A stretch of DNA of 64,000 nt, taken from NCBI RefSeq assembly GCF_001956985.1, contig NZ_CP019082.1:930001-994000 (forward strand), read 5' to 3'. The notes under the pieces are model-generated. The model saw nothing but the letters and a program-made list of their open reading frames with translations. It was not told the origin of the DNA and did no database searches. Positions 28,573 through 36,497 of the stretch are shown here, in pieces. Position 1 is the stretch's first letter. The number at the start of each line of letters is the position of its first letter. The DNA is from Paludisphaera borealis. GTDB lineage: Bacteria; Planctomycetota; Planctomycetia; Isosphaerales; Isosphaeraceae. The translations under genes were made by a program, and so were the position numbers.

Positions 28573-29847
28573 ATGGAACCGGGACCCGATCTAGCCGGCG
28601 AGCCGACGAACCGAGCCCTTTGGGAGCGGCTGACCTGCTTGGCCGTGGCCGTGGGCGTCGCGTTGCGAGTCTGGGAGTATTCCAGCTTCCGCGCGCTGTA
28701 CATGGATGAAGAGGCGCTGCTCAAGAACCTGGTCGGCGTGCCGATCTTCGACTTCGGGCACGTTCTCAGCCAGGACCAGCTTGCGCCGCCGGGCTTTCTG
28801 GTGGTCGAACGGCTCATGCTGCGGTCGCCGCTCGACGAGCTGGCTGCGGGTCGGCTGTTTCCGCTGCTCTGCGGGCTGGCCTCGATGCTCCTGGTCGTCC
28901 CGCTCGCCCGTCGCTTCGTCGACCGCCGGGCGGTGCCGATCGCGGCGTGGTTCCTCGCCCTGGCCGATCACTTGATCTACTATTCGGCCGAGATCAAGCA
29001 GTACTCGTGCGATCTCGTCCTGGCCATGGCGGCCCTTCTGGTCGCGATCCCTCGCGACGCCGAACGGCCGACGCCCCGCCGGATCGCGGCCCTCGCCCTG
29101 CTCGGCGTGGTCGCCCCCTGGTTCTCGTATCCGGTCGTCTTCGTGCTCGCGGGGGTCGGGTTCCACTGGATCGCCCGCCGCGCGATGGTGAAAGACGGAC
29201 GCGGGGTCGCGCTGGCCGTGGGCGTTTGCCTGGCCTGGCTGATCAGCTTCGTCGGCTGCTTCGCGGTCTCGCACATCATCGTGAGCAAGCGCGACTTTCT
29301 CTGGGTCTGGTGGAATTTCGCGTTTCTGCCGATCCCGCCGCACAGCGCGAACGACGCCCGGTTCGTGGCCGAGACCTTGGCCAACGTCTTCATCAATCCG
29401 GGAAGCCTGCTGACGCCGTTCTCGCTGGCCGTCACGGCGGTTTTGGCGTCCGGGCTGGCGGTCGTCGGCTGCGTGTCGCTCGGCCGACGCTGGCGAGGCG
29501 GGTTGTTTCTGCTGCTGGCCCCCCTGGTCTTTTCGCTGGCTGCCTCGGCCCTCCGTCAGTATCCGTTCCACGGCCGGTTGATCCTCTCGCTCGTGCCGAC
29601 CTACCACCTGCTGCTGGCCGAGGGCATCGCCGCCGTCGGGCGGCTCACGCACGTCGGGGCGACGATCTTCCTCGCGCTCGTGTTCATCGTCGGCCAGGCG
29701 TCGGACATCGGCTGGAACCAGTTCGTCATGCCGAAAAGCCGGGCCCGCCCGTTCGACACCCATGGCGATCTTAAGAACGACCTGCTCGACTACCTCGACG
29801 ACCAGCGTCGGCCGCCGCGACGGCCGGAACGCGAGCGGACGCCATGA
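28573..29847 (+). CDS. GT-C type membrane glycosyltransferase 1
   Basis: A 424-residue multi-pass membrane protein with about ten hydrophobic segments. It resembles dolichyl-phosphate-mannose-protein mannosyltransferase-like (GT39/PMT_2) proteins. An acidic pair in ALYMDEEALLKNL (about residue 43) sits in the first extracytoplasmic loop, where GT-C enzymes keep catalytic acidic residues. A GAGGA six bases before the ATG supports the start; earlier in-frame starts lack one. The last 4 bp (ATGA) overlap the next gene, a second GT-C enzyme, so they are translationally coupled. Acceptor and donor are unknown. Confidence 0.82.
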   Translation: MEPGPDLAGEPTNRALWERLTCLAVAVGVALRVWEYSSFRALYMDEEALLKNLVGVPIFDFGHVLSQDQLAPPGFLVVERLMLRSPLDELAAGRLFPLLCGLASMLLVVPLARRFVDRRAVPIAAWFLALADHLIYYSAEIKQYSCDLVLAMAALLVAIPRDAERPTPRRIAALALLGVVAPWFSYPVVFVLAGVGFHWIARRAMVKDGRGVALAVGVCLAWLISFVGCFAVSHIIVSKRDFLWVWWNFAFLPIPPHSANDARFVAETLANVFINPGSLLTPFSLAVTAVLASGLAVVGCVSLGRRWRGGLFLLLAPLVFSLAASALRQYPFHGRLILSLVPTYHLLLAEGIAAVGRLTHVGATIFLALVFIVGQASDIGWNQFVMPKSRARPFDTHGDLKNDLLDYLDDQRRPPRRPERERTP

Positions 29848-31358
29848 ATTCAGCCGACGTCGAGCCATCGAGTTCCCCGTGCCGGCGCGTGCTCGAAGCG
29901 TCGGCGCTCGTGCTGATCGTGATCGCGGCGACGGTCCTCCGCGTCTGGCAGCTCGGCCGGCTCAGCTTCTGGTACGACGAGGTCGTGACCATGCGGCTGG
30001 CGGAGACGCCCTCGATCGCCGGGCTGTTCGCGCTGCTGTTCCAGATCGACGCCACGCGAGCGCCGTTGCATCCGCTGATCCTTCAAGACTGGCTCGCCGT
30101 CTTCGGGACTTCGGAAATCGCGGGGCGCGCGTTGAGCGTCGGCTTCGGCGTGGCGACGGTCGTGCTGCTGTACGGGCTCGGCCGGCTCGCGTTCGACCGA
30201 TCGACGGGCGTCTGGGCGTCGTTCCTGGGAGCGTTCAGCCCGCTCCTGGTCTATTATTCGCGCGAAGTGCGGATGTACGCCCTGCTGACGATGCTCACCA
30301 CCCTTTGCTGGGTGTTGCTGTTCTGGCGTCGGCGGACGCCGGCACGATGGAAGACGATGGCCTACGCGGCTTGCCTGGTCGCGATGCTGTTCACGCACCC
30401 GCTCGGGCTCTTGATGCTCGGGACCCTGGCGCTGGCCTCGGCCCTGGACGTTCGCGCGTTCTTCGGGTCGTGGAAGGCGTGGCTGGCGGTCCATCTCGGT
30501 GCCTTGATCGTCACCGCTCCGTGGCTACGGTTTTACTTCGACCACGCGCCTGAGTTCCTATCGGGCCGGCTGCCGATCAAGTTTCTGCTGGCCACGCCGA
30601 TCGGCTTTACTGGCGGCGACTCGACCGTCTACGTCGTGATCGTCGCCCTCATCGCGTTCGGCCTGTACCGCCGTGGGGTCGCGGATCGGACGATGCGGGA
30701 ATGGGTCGCGCCGGCCTGCCTGGCGCTCTGGCTCGTCCTGCCTCCGACGATCCTTTTCGCCTATTCGTGGATCGCCAGCCCGATCTTCGGTCCGGCCCGC
30801 TACACGCTGTTCTGCGCCCCGGCCTACCTGGTGCTCATCGCGCAGGCCCTCTCTCGTATTCCGCCGTTGAGCCGATGGACGTTGGGACTCGGGCTCGCGT
30901 GCGTGGCCGTCGTCACGCTGAGGACCATCGTTTACGACCCCCAGTTGAAGGCGGACTGGCGCTCGTTCTCGGAGACGCTCGCCTTCTTCCAGGCCCAACC
31001 GCCTCGTGTGAAGATCACCGTCATGACGGCCTCGGACGTCGAGCCGAACGTCGAGATGGTAACGGCTCGCTACTACCTTGAGAGGGCCTGTCCCATCGTT
31101 CCGTTCGACGAGAGCGAACTCGAGGCGCTTCGCAAGCTGCCTCGCCAGGAAGTTTACCTGCTGGTCGGCGGGGGACCTTCCCGCGAGATTTCCCCGAGCC
31201 TTCAAGAGCGGTTGCAGCCCTTCGTCACGGGCGTGGATCAGCACCGGATCGGGCCGTTGCGGTTTTACCGCCTTGCGGCTGCGTCCCTCCAACTGCCGGC
31301 GCGGGCTCCGGCGCCTGCTCCAGCACCGGCAGAGCCAGCGCGTCCAGCTCCTGATTGA
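29844..31358 (+). CDS. GT-C type membrane glycosyltransferase 2
   Basis: A 504-residue membrane protein of the GT39/ArnT-like group. SFWYDEVVTMR (about residues 42-52) gives the catalytic-loop Asp-Glu, and SPLLVYYSREVRMYALL is the conserved second loop stretch. About ten transmembrane segments are followed by a soluble domain (about 370-480) and a Pro/Ala-rich tail. It is coupled to the preceding GT-C gene by a 4-bp overlap. Its last 134 bp are also the antisense of the end of the next gene, the long tails of both proteins being encoded on opposite strands. Confidence 0.85.
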   Translation: MNSADVEPSSSPCRRVLEASALVLIVIAATVLRVWQLGRLSFWYDEVVTMRLAETPSIAGLFALLFQIDATRAPLHPLILQDWLAVFGTSEIAGRALSVGFGVATVVLLYGLGRLAFDRSTGVWASFLGAFSPLLVYYSREVRMYALLTMLTTLCWVLLFWRRRTPARWKTMAYAACLVAMLFTHPLGLLMLGTLALASALDVRAFFGSWKAWLAVHLGALIVTAPWLRFYFDHAPEFLSGRLPIKFLLATPIGFTGGDSTVYVVIVALIAFGLYRRGVADRTMREWVAPACLALWLVLPPTILFAYSWIASPIFGPARYTLFCAPAYLVLIAQALSRIPPLSRWTLGLGLACVAVVTLRTIVYDPQLKADWRSFSETLAFFQAQPPRVKITVMTASDVEPNVEMVTARYYLERACPIVPFDESELEALRKLPRQEVYLLVGGGPSREISPSLQERLQPFVTGVDQHRIGPLRFYRLAAASLQLPARAPAPAPAPAEPARPAPD

Positions 31359-32523
31359 ATTCAGCCCGGGCGATGCCGAGGGCCTTGGAGGTGGCGGCGC
31401 CGATCTTGATGCTTCGCTGCTTGAGGTCGCCCGCGATCGCGCCCAGACCGAGCTTTTCGACGATGTCGAAGGCCGCCTGGACCTGGGGGTCGCCGGCGAT
31501 GTTCTGCTCGACGCCGACGTCGACGTCCTCGGGCCGGACGGTCGCCGTCCTCGATCCCCAGGCGATCCATCCCCGAGGGCCGCGAACCCAGAGGGCCGAC
31601 TCGACCGTGACGTGGCTCATGTCGGGCGCGATCTCCAGCCGGGTGACGGCCGCGCCCGACCGGCCCCTCGCGGCGATCTTCTCAAGGGCCGGGGCCAGCG
31701 GATCGGCCTGCGCGGCGTTGGGGTCGAGCAGCTTGGCGATCTCGCCGATCGCCGCCGAGGCGTCGAGCCCGCCGACCGCGAGCGGCTGGCCGAGCTTGGT
31801 GTCGGGCAAAAGCAGGCCCTGATAGCGGATGAACCGGAGGTCGGGATCGATGGCCAGCTCGGTCGCCGCGCGGCGGGCCATCCATCGCGCGTCGGGTTCG
31901 GAGACGACCGGCAGCATGCGGTCGAGCGACGGCAACGCGTCGCCTTCGGTCAGGAAACCTCGGCCTTCGAGGGAGAGCTGGAGGTCGGCGATCGGCGTCG
32001 CCTCGACGTCCTTCAGCCCACAAAGCCAGCCCAGGGCCAGCAGCCGGCCGCTCGATTTCGGCTGGCGGACCAGCTCGCGGACGTCGGAGCGAGGGACGCG
32101 AACGGCCAGCAGCGGCGTCTGCGCGCTGGACTTCGCGTCGTCGAGCCGGATCAGCTCCTGGTCGATCCAGGCGACGATCGGGTCGTTTTGTGGAGCGTTC
32201 GCCGCGCGTTCCTGACGCCACGCCTTGAGCCGGCTCTTGCGCTGGGCGAGGGCCGGTTTGGCGGCGGATCGGGCGGCGCGGTCCCAGGTCTTGAACCAGG
32301 ACGGCAGGTTCGCCTCGGCCCAATCGCGACGGACCAACATCTCGACGCCCCCGCGCGCGCCGGGCACGGCCGACGTGACGAGTCCCCGCGCAACTCCGCC
32401 GTCGCGCAGCGTCAGGCGGTCGGCGACGGCCGCATCCGGGGCTTTGGGAGGCTCCGGCTTGCCGGCCTGGGGCTCCGAGGCGTTCGTCAGGCAGCTTGCC
32501 AGCAAGAGCGCGGCGCAGAGCAT
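31225..32523 (-). CDS. lipoprotein of unknown function
   Basis: A 432-residue exported protein. MLCAALLLASCLTNA gives a short lipoprotein-type signal (LLASC). The rest is helix-rich with no motif I recognise, and ends in a Pro/Ala/Gly-rich tail. The start at 32523 is chosen because GAGGTGG precedes it; an in-frame ATG 51 bp upstream lacks a site and would bury the signal. It is divergent from pxpB (106 bp gap) and overlaps GT-C gene 2 tail-to-tail. Confidence 0.75.
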   Translation of the reverse strand: MLCAALLLASCLTNASEPQAGKPEPPKAPDAAVADRLTLRDGGVARGLVTSAVPGARGGVEMLVRRDWAEANLPSWFKTWDRAARSAAKPALAQRKSRLKAWRQERAANAPQNDPIVAWIDQELIRLDDAKSSAQTPLLAVRVPRSDVRELVRQPKSSGRLLALGWLCGLKDVEATPIADLQLSLEGRGFLTEGDALPSLDRMLPVVSEPDARWMARRAATELAIDPDLRFIRYQGLLLPDTKLGQPLAVGGLDASAAIGEIAKLLDPNAAQADPLAPALEKIAARGRSGAAVTRLEIAPDMSHVTVESALWVRGPRGWIAWGSRTATVRPEDVDVGVEQNIAGDPQVQAAFDIVEKLGLGAIAGDLKQRSIKIGAATSKALGIARAEFNQELDALALPVLEQAPEPAPAVGGTQPQGGKTATARSGADPRP

Positions 32524-32629
32524 GATCCACCTCGTCTCTCTTCCCGAGTCGTCGTCCGAGGGCGTACGCTTCATTCTATCGGCGACCGTCGCTCGTGCAA
32601 CTTGAGGGCCGTTTCGGCGGAGGTTCGAC

Positions 32630-33283
32630 GTGGTTCTCGACCTGGAGCCTCTTGGCGACCGGGCGTTCCTGGCCCGGTTCCCGACCGAGGACGCGGCCCG
32701 AGCCTGGGCGGCGACCGTCCGCAACCGCGCGTTCCAAGGGGTTGACGATGTCGTCCTCGCCTACCGCTCGACGGCCGTGTTCACCGACCCGGAGCGTTGT
32801 GATCTCGATTCGCTCGAACGCGCGCTCCGCACCCTCGAACCGCGAATCCACGACGCCGAGGCCGGCGCGCGGCACGTCGTCCCGGTTCTGTACGACGGCC
32901 CCGACCTGGCACACGTCGCGTCGACGCTCAGCCTGAGCAGGGACGAGGTGATCGACCGCCACGCGGGCCGCGATTACCATGTGTTCGCTGTCGGCTTCCT
33001 GCCGGCCTTTCCGTACGCGGGCTACCTGCCGCGCGAGCTTTCGGGGTTGGCCAGACGGGCCGAGCCCCGGCTCGAAGTCGCCGCCGGCTCGGTCGCGATC
33101 GCCGGCCGCCAGACGGGGATTTACCCGTCGAAATCGCCCGGCGGCTGGCATCTTCTTGGGCGGACGCCGTTGCGGATCGCCGACCCCGAAGCCGGCCGGT
33201 TCCCGATCCGCGCCGGCGACGCGATCCGGTTTCAACCGATCGATCGACACGAATACGAGGCGAGGCTCCATGAACGACTCTGA
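32630..33283 (+). CDS. pxpB: 5-oxoprolinase subunit PxpB
   Basis: A 217-residue KipI/PxpB-type subunit of the ATP-dependent 5-oxoprolinase, which opens pyroglutamate to glutamate. Typical stretches are LEPLGDRAFLARF at the N-terminus, HVVPVLYDGPDLA, VGFLPAFPYAGYL and TGIYPSKSPGGWHLLG. The start is GTG with GGAGG six bases ahead. Its end overlaps pxpA by 14 bp. With pxpA and pxpC it forms one operon. Confidence 0.94.
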   Translation: MVLDLEPLGDRAFLARFPTEDAARAWAATVRNRAFQGVDDVVLAYRSTAVFTDPERCDLDSLERALRTLEPRIHDAEAGARHVVPVLYDGPDLAHVASTLSLSRDEVIDRHAGRDYHVFAVGFLPAFPYAGYLPRELSGLARRAEPRLEVAAGSVAIAGRQTGIYPSKSPGGWHLLGRTPLRIADPEAGRFPIRAGDAIRFQPIDRHEYEARLHERL

Positions 33284-34010
33284 ACGCCAGACCGCCGCCG
33301 TCGCTCGCCGCTCGATCGACCTGAACGCCGATCTCGGCGAAGGCTTCCCGAACGACCTCGCCCTGCTCGATCGCGTCAGCTCGGCGAGCGTTTGCTGCGG
33401 AGTGCACGCGGGAGACCCGGACGCGATCCGCCACACGCTGCAAGCCGCCGCCGAGCGCGGGGTGGTCGTGGGCGCCCACCCCGGCTACCGGGACCGCGAG
33501 GGTTTCGGCCGTCGCGAGCAAGACCTCTCGACCGAGGATGTCGAACTGCTGGTTCTCGATCAGGTGGCCGATCTTGACCGCCTCGGCCGCGACCTGGGCG
33601 TGCCGATCCGGTTCGTGAAGCCGCACGGCGCCCTCTACAACCAGGCCCAGCGCCAGGAGGAGATCGCCCGGGGGCTGATCAAGGCGGTCGCCCAGTGGGG
33701 CCTGCCGCTGCTCGGCCAGCCCGGCACGTTGCTGGAGACCCTGGCCCATTCCGCCGGCCTGCGGTACGTCGCCGAGGCGTTTCCCGACCGCCGATACAAG
33801 CCCGACGGCTCGCTGACCCCGCGCGACGAGCCGGGCGCGGTGCTGTCCGATCCCGACGAAGTCGCGGCGAACGTCCGGGCGCTCTTGGCCGACGCCCGCG
33901 TGGCGACGCTTTGCATCCACGGCGACGAGCCGTCCGCCCTGGCCGTCGCCGACCGCCTGCGGGCGATCGTTCAGAGCCAGGGGATCGTCATCCGCTCCTT
34001 CCTGGGTTGA
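33270..34010 (+). CDS. pxpA: 5-oxoprolinase subunit PxpA
   Basis: A 246-residue LamB/YcsF-family subunit. IDLNADLGEGFPND near residue 16 and VCCGVHAGDPDAI carry the conserved acidic and His residues. RFVKPHGALYNQ and AEAFPDRRY complete the signature. Length matches E. coli PxpA (244). Its start lies inside the pxpB end, with GAGG ahead. An inverted-repeat element separates it from pxpC. Confidence 0.95.
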   Translation: MNDSERQTAAVARRSIDLNADLGEGFPNDLALLDRVSSASVCCGVHAGDPDAIRHTLQAAAERGVVVGAHPGYRDREGFGRREQDLSTEDVELLVLDQVADLDRLGRDLGVPIRFVKPHGALYNQAQRQEEIARGLIKAVAQWGLPLLGQPGTLLETLAHSAGLRYVAEAFPDRRYKPDGSLTPRDEPGAVLSDPDEVAANVRALLADARVATLCIHGDEPSALAVADRLRAIVQSQGIVIRSFLG

Positions 34011-34084
34011 GGGGCGTCCACAAGAACGTCCAACCCGAATTGTGGAGTCGAAACGTGGGCAGGAAGAAACTCATCAATTCATCT

Positions 34085-34187
34085 CACCACGGAGGACGCG
34101 GAGCAGAAGCGGAGAGGAATCGAGAATGATTCGGGAAGAGATTAATTGAGTTGTTTTCCCTCCGTGCTCTCCGAGTCCTCCGTGGTG
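34085..34187. repeat. inverted-repeat element A (MITE-like)
   Basis: A 103-bp element between pxpA and pxpC. Terminal arms CACCACGGAGGACGCGGAG (34085-34103) and its complement with one change (34169-34187) flank an AT-richer centre. It carries no coding sequence. Its position inside an operon is notable. Confidence 0.7.
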
Positions 34188-34204
34188 AAGTTCCCCGAAC
34201 CAAC

Positions 34205-35152
34205 ATGGGACTACTCGTCGTCAACCCCGGACTCTGGACGACCGTGCAAGACCTCGGCCGGCCTGGCTTTCGCGAATGGGGCGTGCCGGTCGGCGGCGCG
34301 TTTGATCGGCGGTCGCTTGCGCTGGCCAACGCCTTTGCTGGCAATCCGCCGGACGCCGCCGGTCTGGAGCTGACCCTTCATGGCGGCGTCTTCGAGGCTC
34401 GCTGCGACCTCGGAATCGCGCTGGCGGGCGCGGATATGGAGGCGTCGATCGTCGATCCGGACGGCGGTCGGCGATCCGTGATCTCCCCTTCGAGTACGAC
34501 TCTCAAAGCGGGCGAGCGGCTGATCCTCGGCCGGGCGACCGCCGGCGCGCGGACGTACCTGGCGGTCGCCGGTGGGTTCGGCGGCCGGTCGTCGGAACGT
34601 CCCGTCCGCGCGGGCGACTTCCTGCCGGCCGTCCCGAGCCGGCTGCACGGCCGACGGCCTCGGCCGGTCGAGTCGGCCGCGACCGATCCGATCGGCGAGC
34701 CGTTCCGGTGCCTTCCCGGCCCTGATTCGTCGTCGCTCGCCGATTCGGAAGCCCTTTGGAATCAACCCTTTCAGGTCGGCCTGCGGAGCAACCGCATGGG
34801 GCTGCGGTTGGAGGGCGAGCCCCTGGCGGTCGTCCCCGAAGCCGAACGGCTGTCGGCTCCGGTGGCTCCGGGGGCGATCCAGGCGGCGGGAGGGCGGCTG
34901 ATCGTCCTGGGTGTGGCGTGCGGCACGATGGGGGGCTATCCGCACGTCGCGCAGGTGATTTCGGCCGATCTCGACCGGGTCGGCCAGCTCCGGTCGGGCG
35001 ACGGCTTGCGGTTTCGGCGGGTGACGATCGACGAGGCCCGTCGGCTCGATCGCCAGGCTCGCGAAGCCCAGCGGCGGTGGTCGGCGCCGATCACCGCCCT
35101 CTCCCGCGACCTGTTCGAGCTGGAATTCCGGCCGGAGGGGACGCCAGGTTGA
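34205..35152 (+). CDS. pxpC: 5-oxoprolinase subunit PxpC
   Basis: A 315-residue KipA/PxpC-type subunit. PGLWTTVQDLGRPGFREWGV at the N-terminus, AGADM, ERLILGRATAGARTYLAVAGG and SNRMGLRLEG are family landmarks, and CGTMGGYPHVAQVISADLDR lies near the C-terminus. It acts with PxpB in the kinase half of 5-oxoprolinase. No good ribosome site is visible before the ATG at 34205, which lies 17 bp beyond the inverted-repeat element; an in-frame ATG at 34151 lies inside the element and adds a basic leader. Confidence 0.93.
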   Translation: MGLLVVNPGLWTTVQDLGRPGFREWGVPVGGAFDRRSLALANAFAGNPPDAAGLELTLHGGVFEARCDLGIALAGADMEASIVDPDGGRRSVISPSSTTLKAGERLILGRATAGARTYLAVAGGFGGRSSERPVRAGDFLPAVPSRLHGRRPRPVESAATDPIGEPFRCLPGPDSSSLADSEALWNQPFQVGLRSNRMGLRLEGEPLAVVPEAERLSAPVAPGAIQAAGGRLIVLGVACGTMGGYPHVAQVISADLDRVGQLRSGDGLRFRRVTIDEARRLDRQAREAQRRWSAPITALSRDLFELEFRPEGTPG

Positions 35153-35276
35153 GCTTGCCGGGACCGGCGTCTTGGGGTACACAGGCGTTCCATTCACGTC
35201 TTTTCGACCGGGCGCTTCTTCGGCCGACGTGCCGGAGCACGAGCCTCGGTCCCGGGTTTCAGGCAAGGGTCGTACG

Positions 35277-36386
35277 ATGTCGCATCATCGCTGGGCGCGG
35301 CACGTTTTCGGGGTCGCCGTCTGCATCGCCGTCATGGTCGTGACGACCGGCTGCCGTAGCTCGCCGTACCACCCGTTCGGCAGAGATCGGCCGATCGGGC
35401 CGGACGGCAAGCCCGTGGGCTTTCAGGAAGCCCTCTCGCCGCTCGATCAGGCGTCGGCCGCCCCCGGTCCGAAGCCGTCGGCTCCTTCGCCCGTCGCCGT
35501 CGCGGCGGCCGCCACGAAGCGCGCCGCTTCGACTTCGACCTCGACTCCCAGTCCAGTTCTGGCTCTGGCTCCGACGCCGTCCGACGGGCCGTCGATCGCC
35601 CCGGCGGGCACGCCGTTGCTCGACGCGGCGCTCAAGCGGGCCCAGGCGATCGAGGCCGAGCAGCGGCTCTTGATGCGGGCCGAGGCCGATCCGCCCGCCC
35701 CCGTGCCGGCCGAAATGAAGGTCAAAACGGCGGCTCTCCCCGCCGTCGTCAAGAAGCCGGACGCCAAGCCGCCGAGCGACGCCGCCGTCAAGCTCGCCGG
35801 TGCCGAGGAGCCCGCCGGTCCGACCGAAGTCGATAAGGCGAAGCTCTGGAACGCCTGCGTCGAGCTGGTCGACCGCCTCCCCGCCGACCTCTCAGCCGCG
35901 GCCGTTCCGGCGATGCTGCCCAGGGCCGTCGCCCTGCTCGCCCCCGTCACGACGACGAGCGAGCCGGCCCCATCGCCGCGCCGGGAACCCTCGGCGTTCG
36001 GGATCAACGCGGTCGAGCTTTGCCGCAATATCCAGGGATTCGGATCATTCGAGACGATGGACGCCCAGACGCTCAAGGCCGGCCGCCAGGTCCTGATCTA
36101 CTGCGAGCTGGCGGGCCTGCACTACGAGCGGCAAGGCGACGAGTTCGTGTCGCACGTCGCCACCCGCGTCGAACTGGTCGACGCCAGGGACGGCGCCAAG
36201 GCGTGGGAGGTTCTGGGCGAGGCCGAGGACCGCTGCCACAGCCTCCGCCGTGATTCGTTCGTCAGCACCCTGGTCACCCTTCCCGAAACGATCGTTCCCG
36301 GCGCCTATACGATCCGCCTGACCCAGACCGACACCCTCGCCCAGCAATCGGCGACCGCCGAAATGGCTGTCACGATCGGTCGTTGA
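35277..36386 (+). CDS. lipoprotein of unknown function
   Basis: A 369-residue lipoprotein. AVMVVTTGC (about residues 18-26) is the lipobox. A long disordered Ala/Pro/Ser/Thr-rich stretch (about 50-215) leads to a compact C-terminal domain (about 240-369) that begins GINAVELCRNIQGFGSFE and ends GAYTIRLTQTDTL. It looks like a planctomycete-specific domain with beta-sandwich character; I do not recognise a family. GGCAAGGGT ahead of the ATG is an acceptable ribosome site. Confidence 0.75.
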   Translation: MSHHRWARHVFGVAVCIAVMVVTTGCRSSPYHPFGRDRPIGPDGKPVGFQEALSPLDQASAAPGPKPSAPSPVAVAAAATKRAASTSTSTPSPVLALAPTPSDGPSIAPAGTPLLDAALKRAQAIEAEQRLLMRAEADPPAPVPAEMKVKTAALPAVVKKPDAKPPSDAAVKLAGAEEPAGPTEVDKAKLWNACVELVDRLPADLSAAAVPAMLPRAVALLAPVTTTSEPAPSPRREPSAFGINAVELCRNIQGFGSFETMDAQTLKAGRQVLIYCELAGLHYERQGDEFVSHVATRVELVDARDGAKAWEVLGEAEDRCHSLRRDSFVSTLVTLPETIVPGAYTIRLTQTDTLAQQSATAEMAVTIGR

Positions 36387-36497
36387 CCGCCGTTTCTCTG
36401 AATAGAGAGCGCTTGCGCAGCTTGCCAAAGCGCCCATCGCGAGCAAGAATTAAGATGCACATTCTCGCTCGCCGATCGACTATTCGGGGATGAGACG

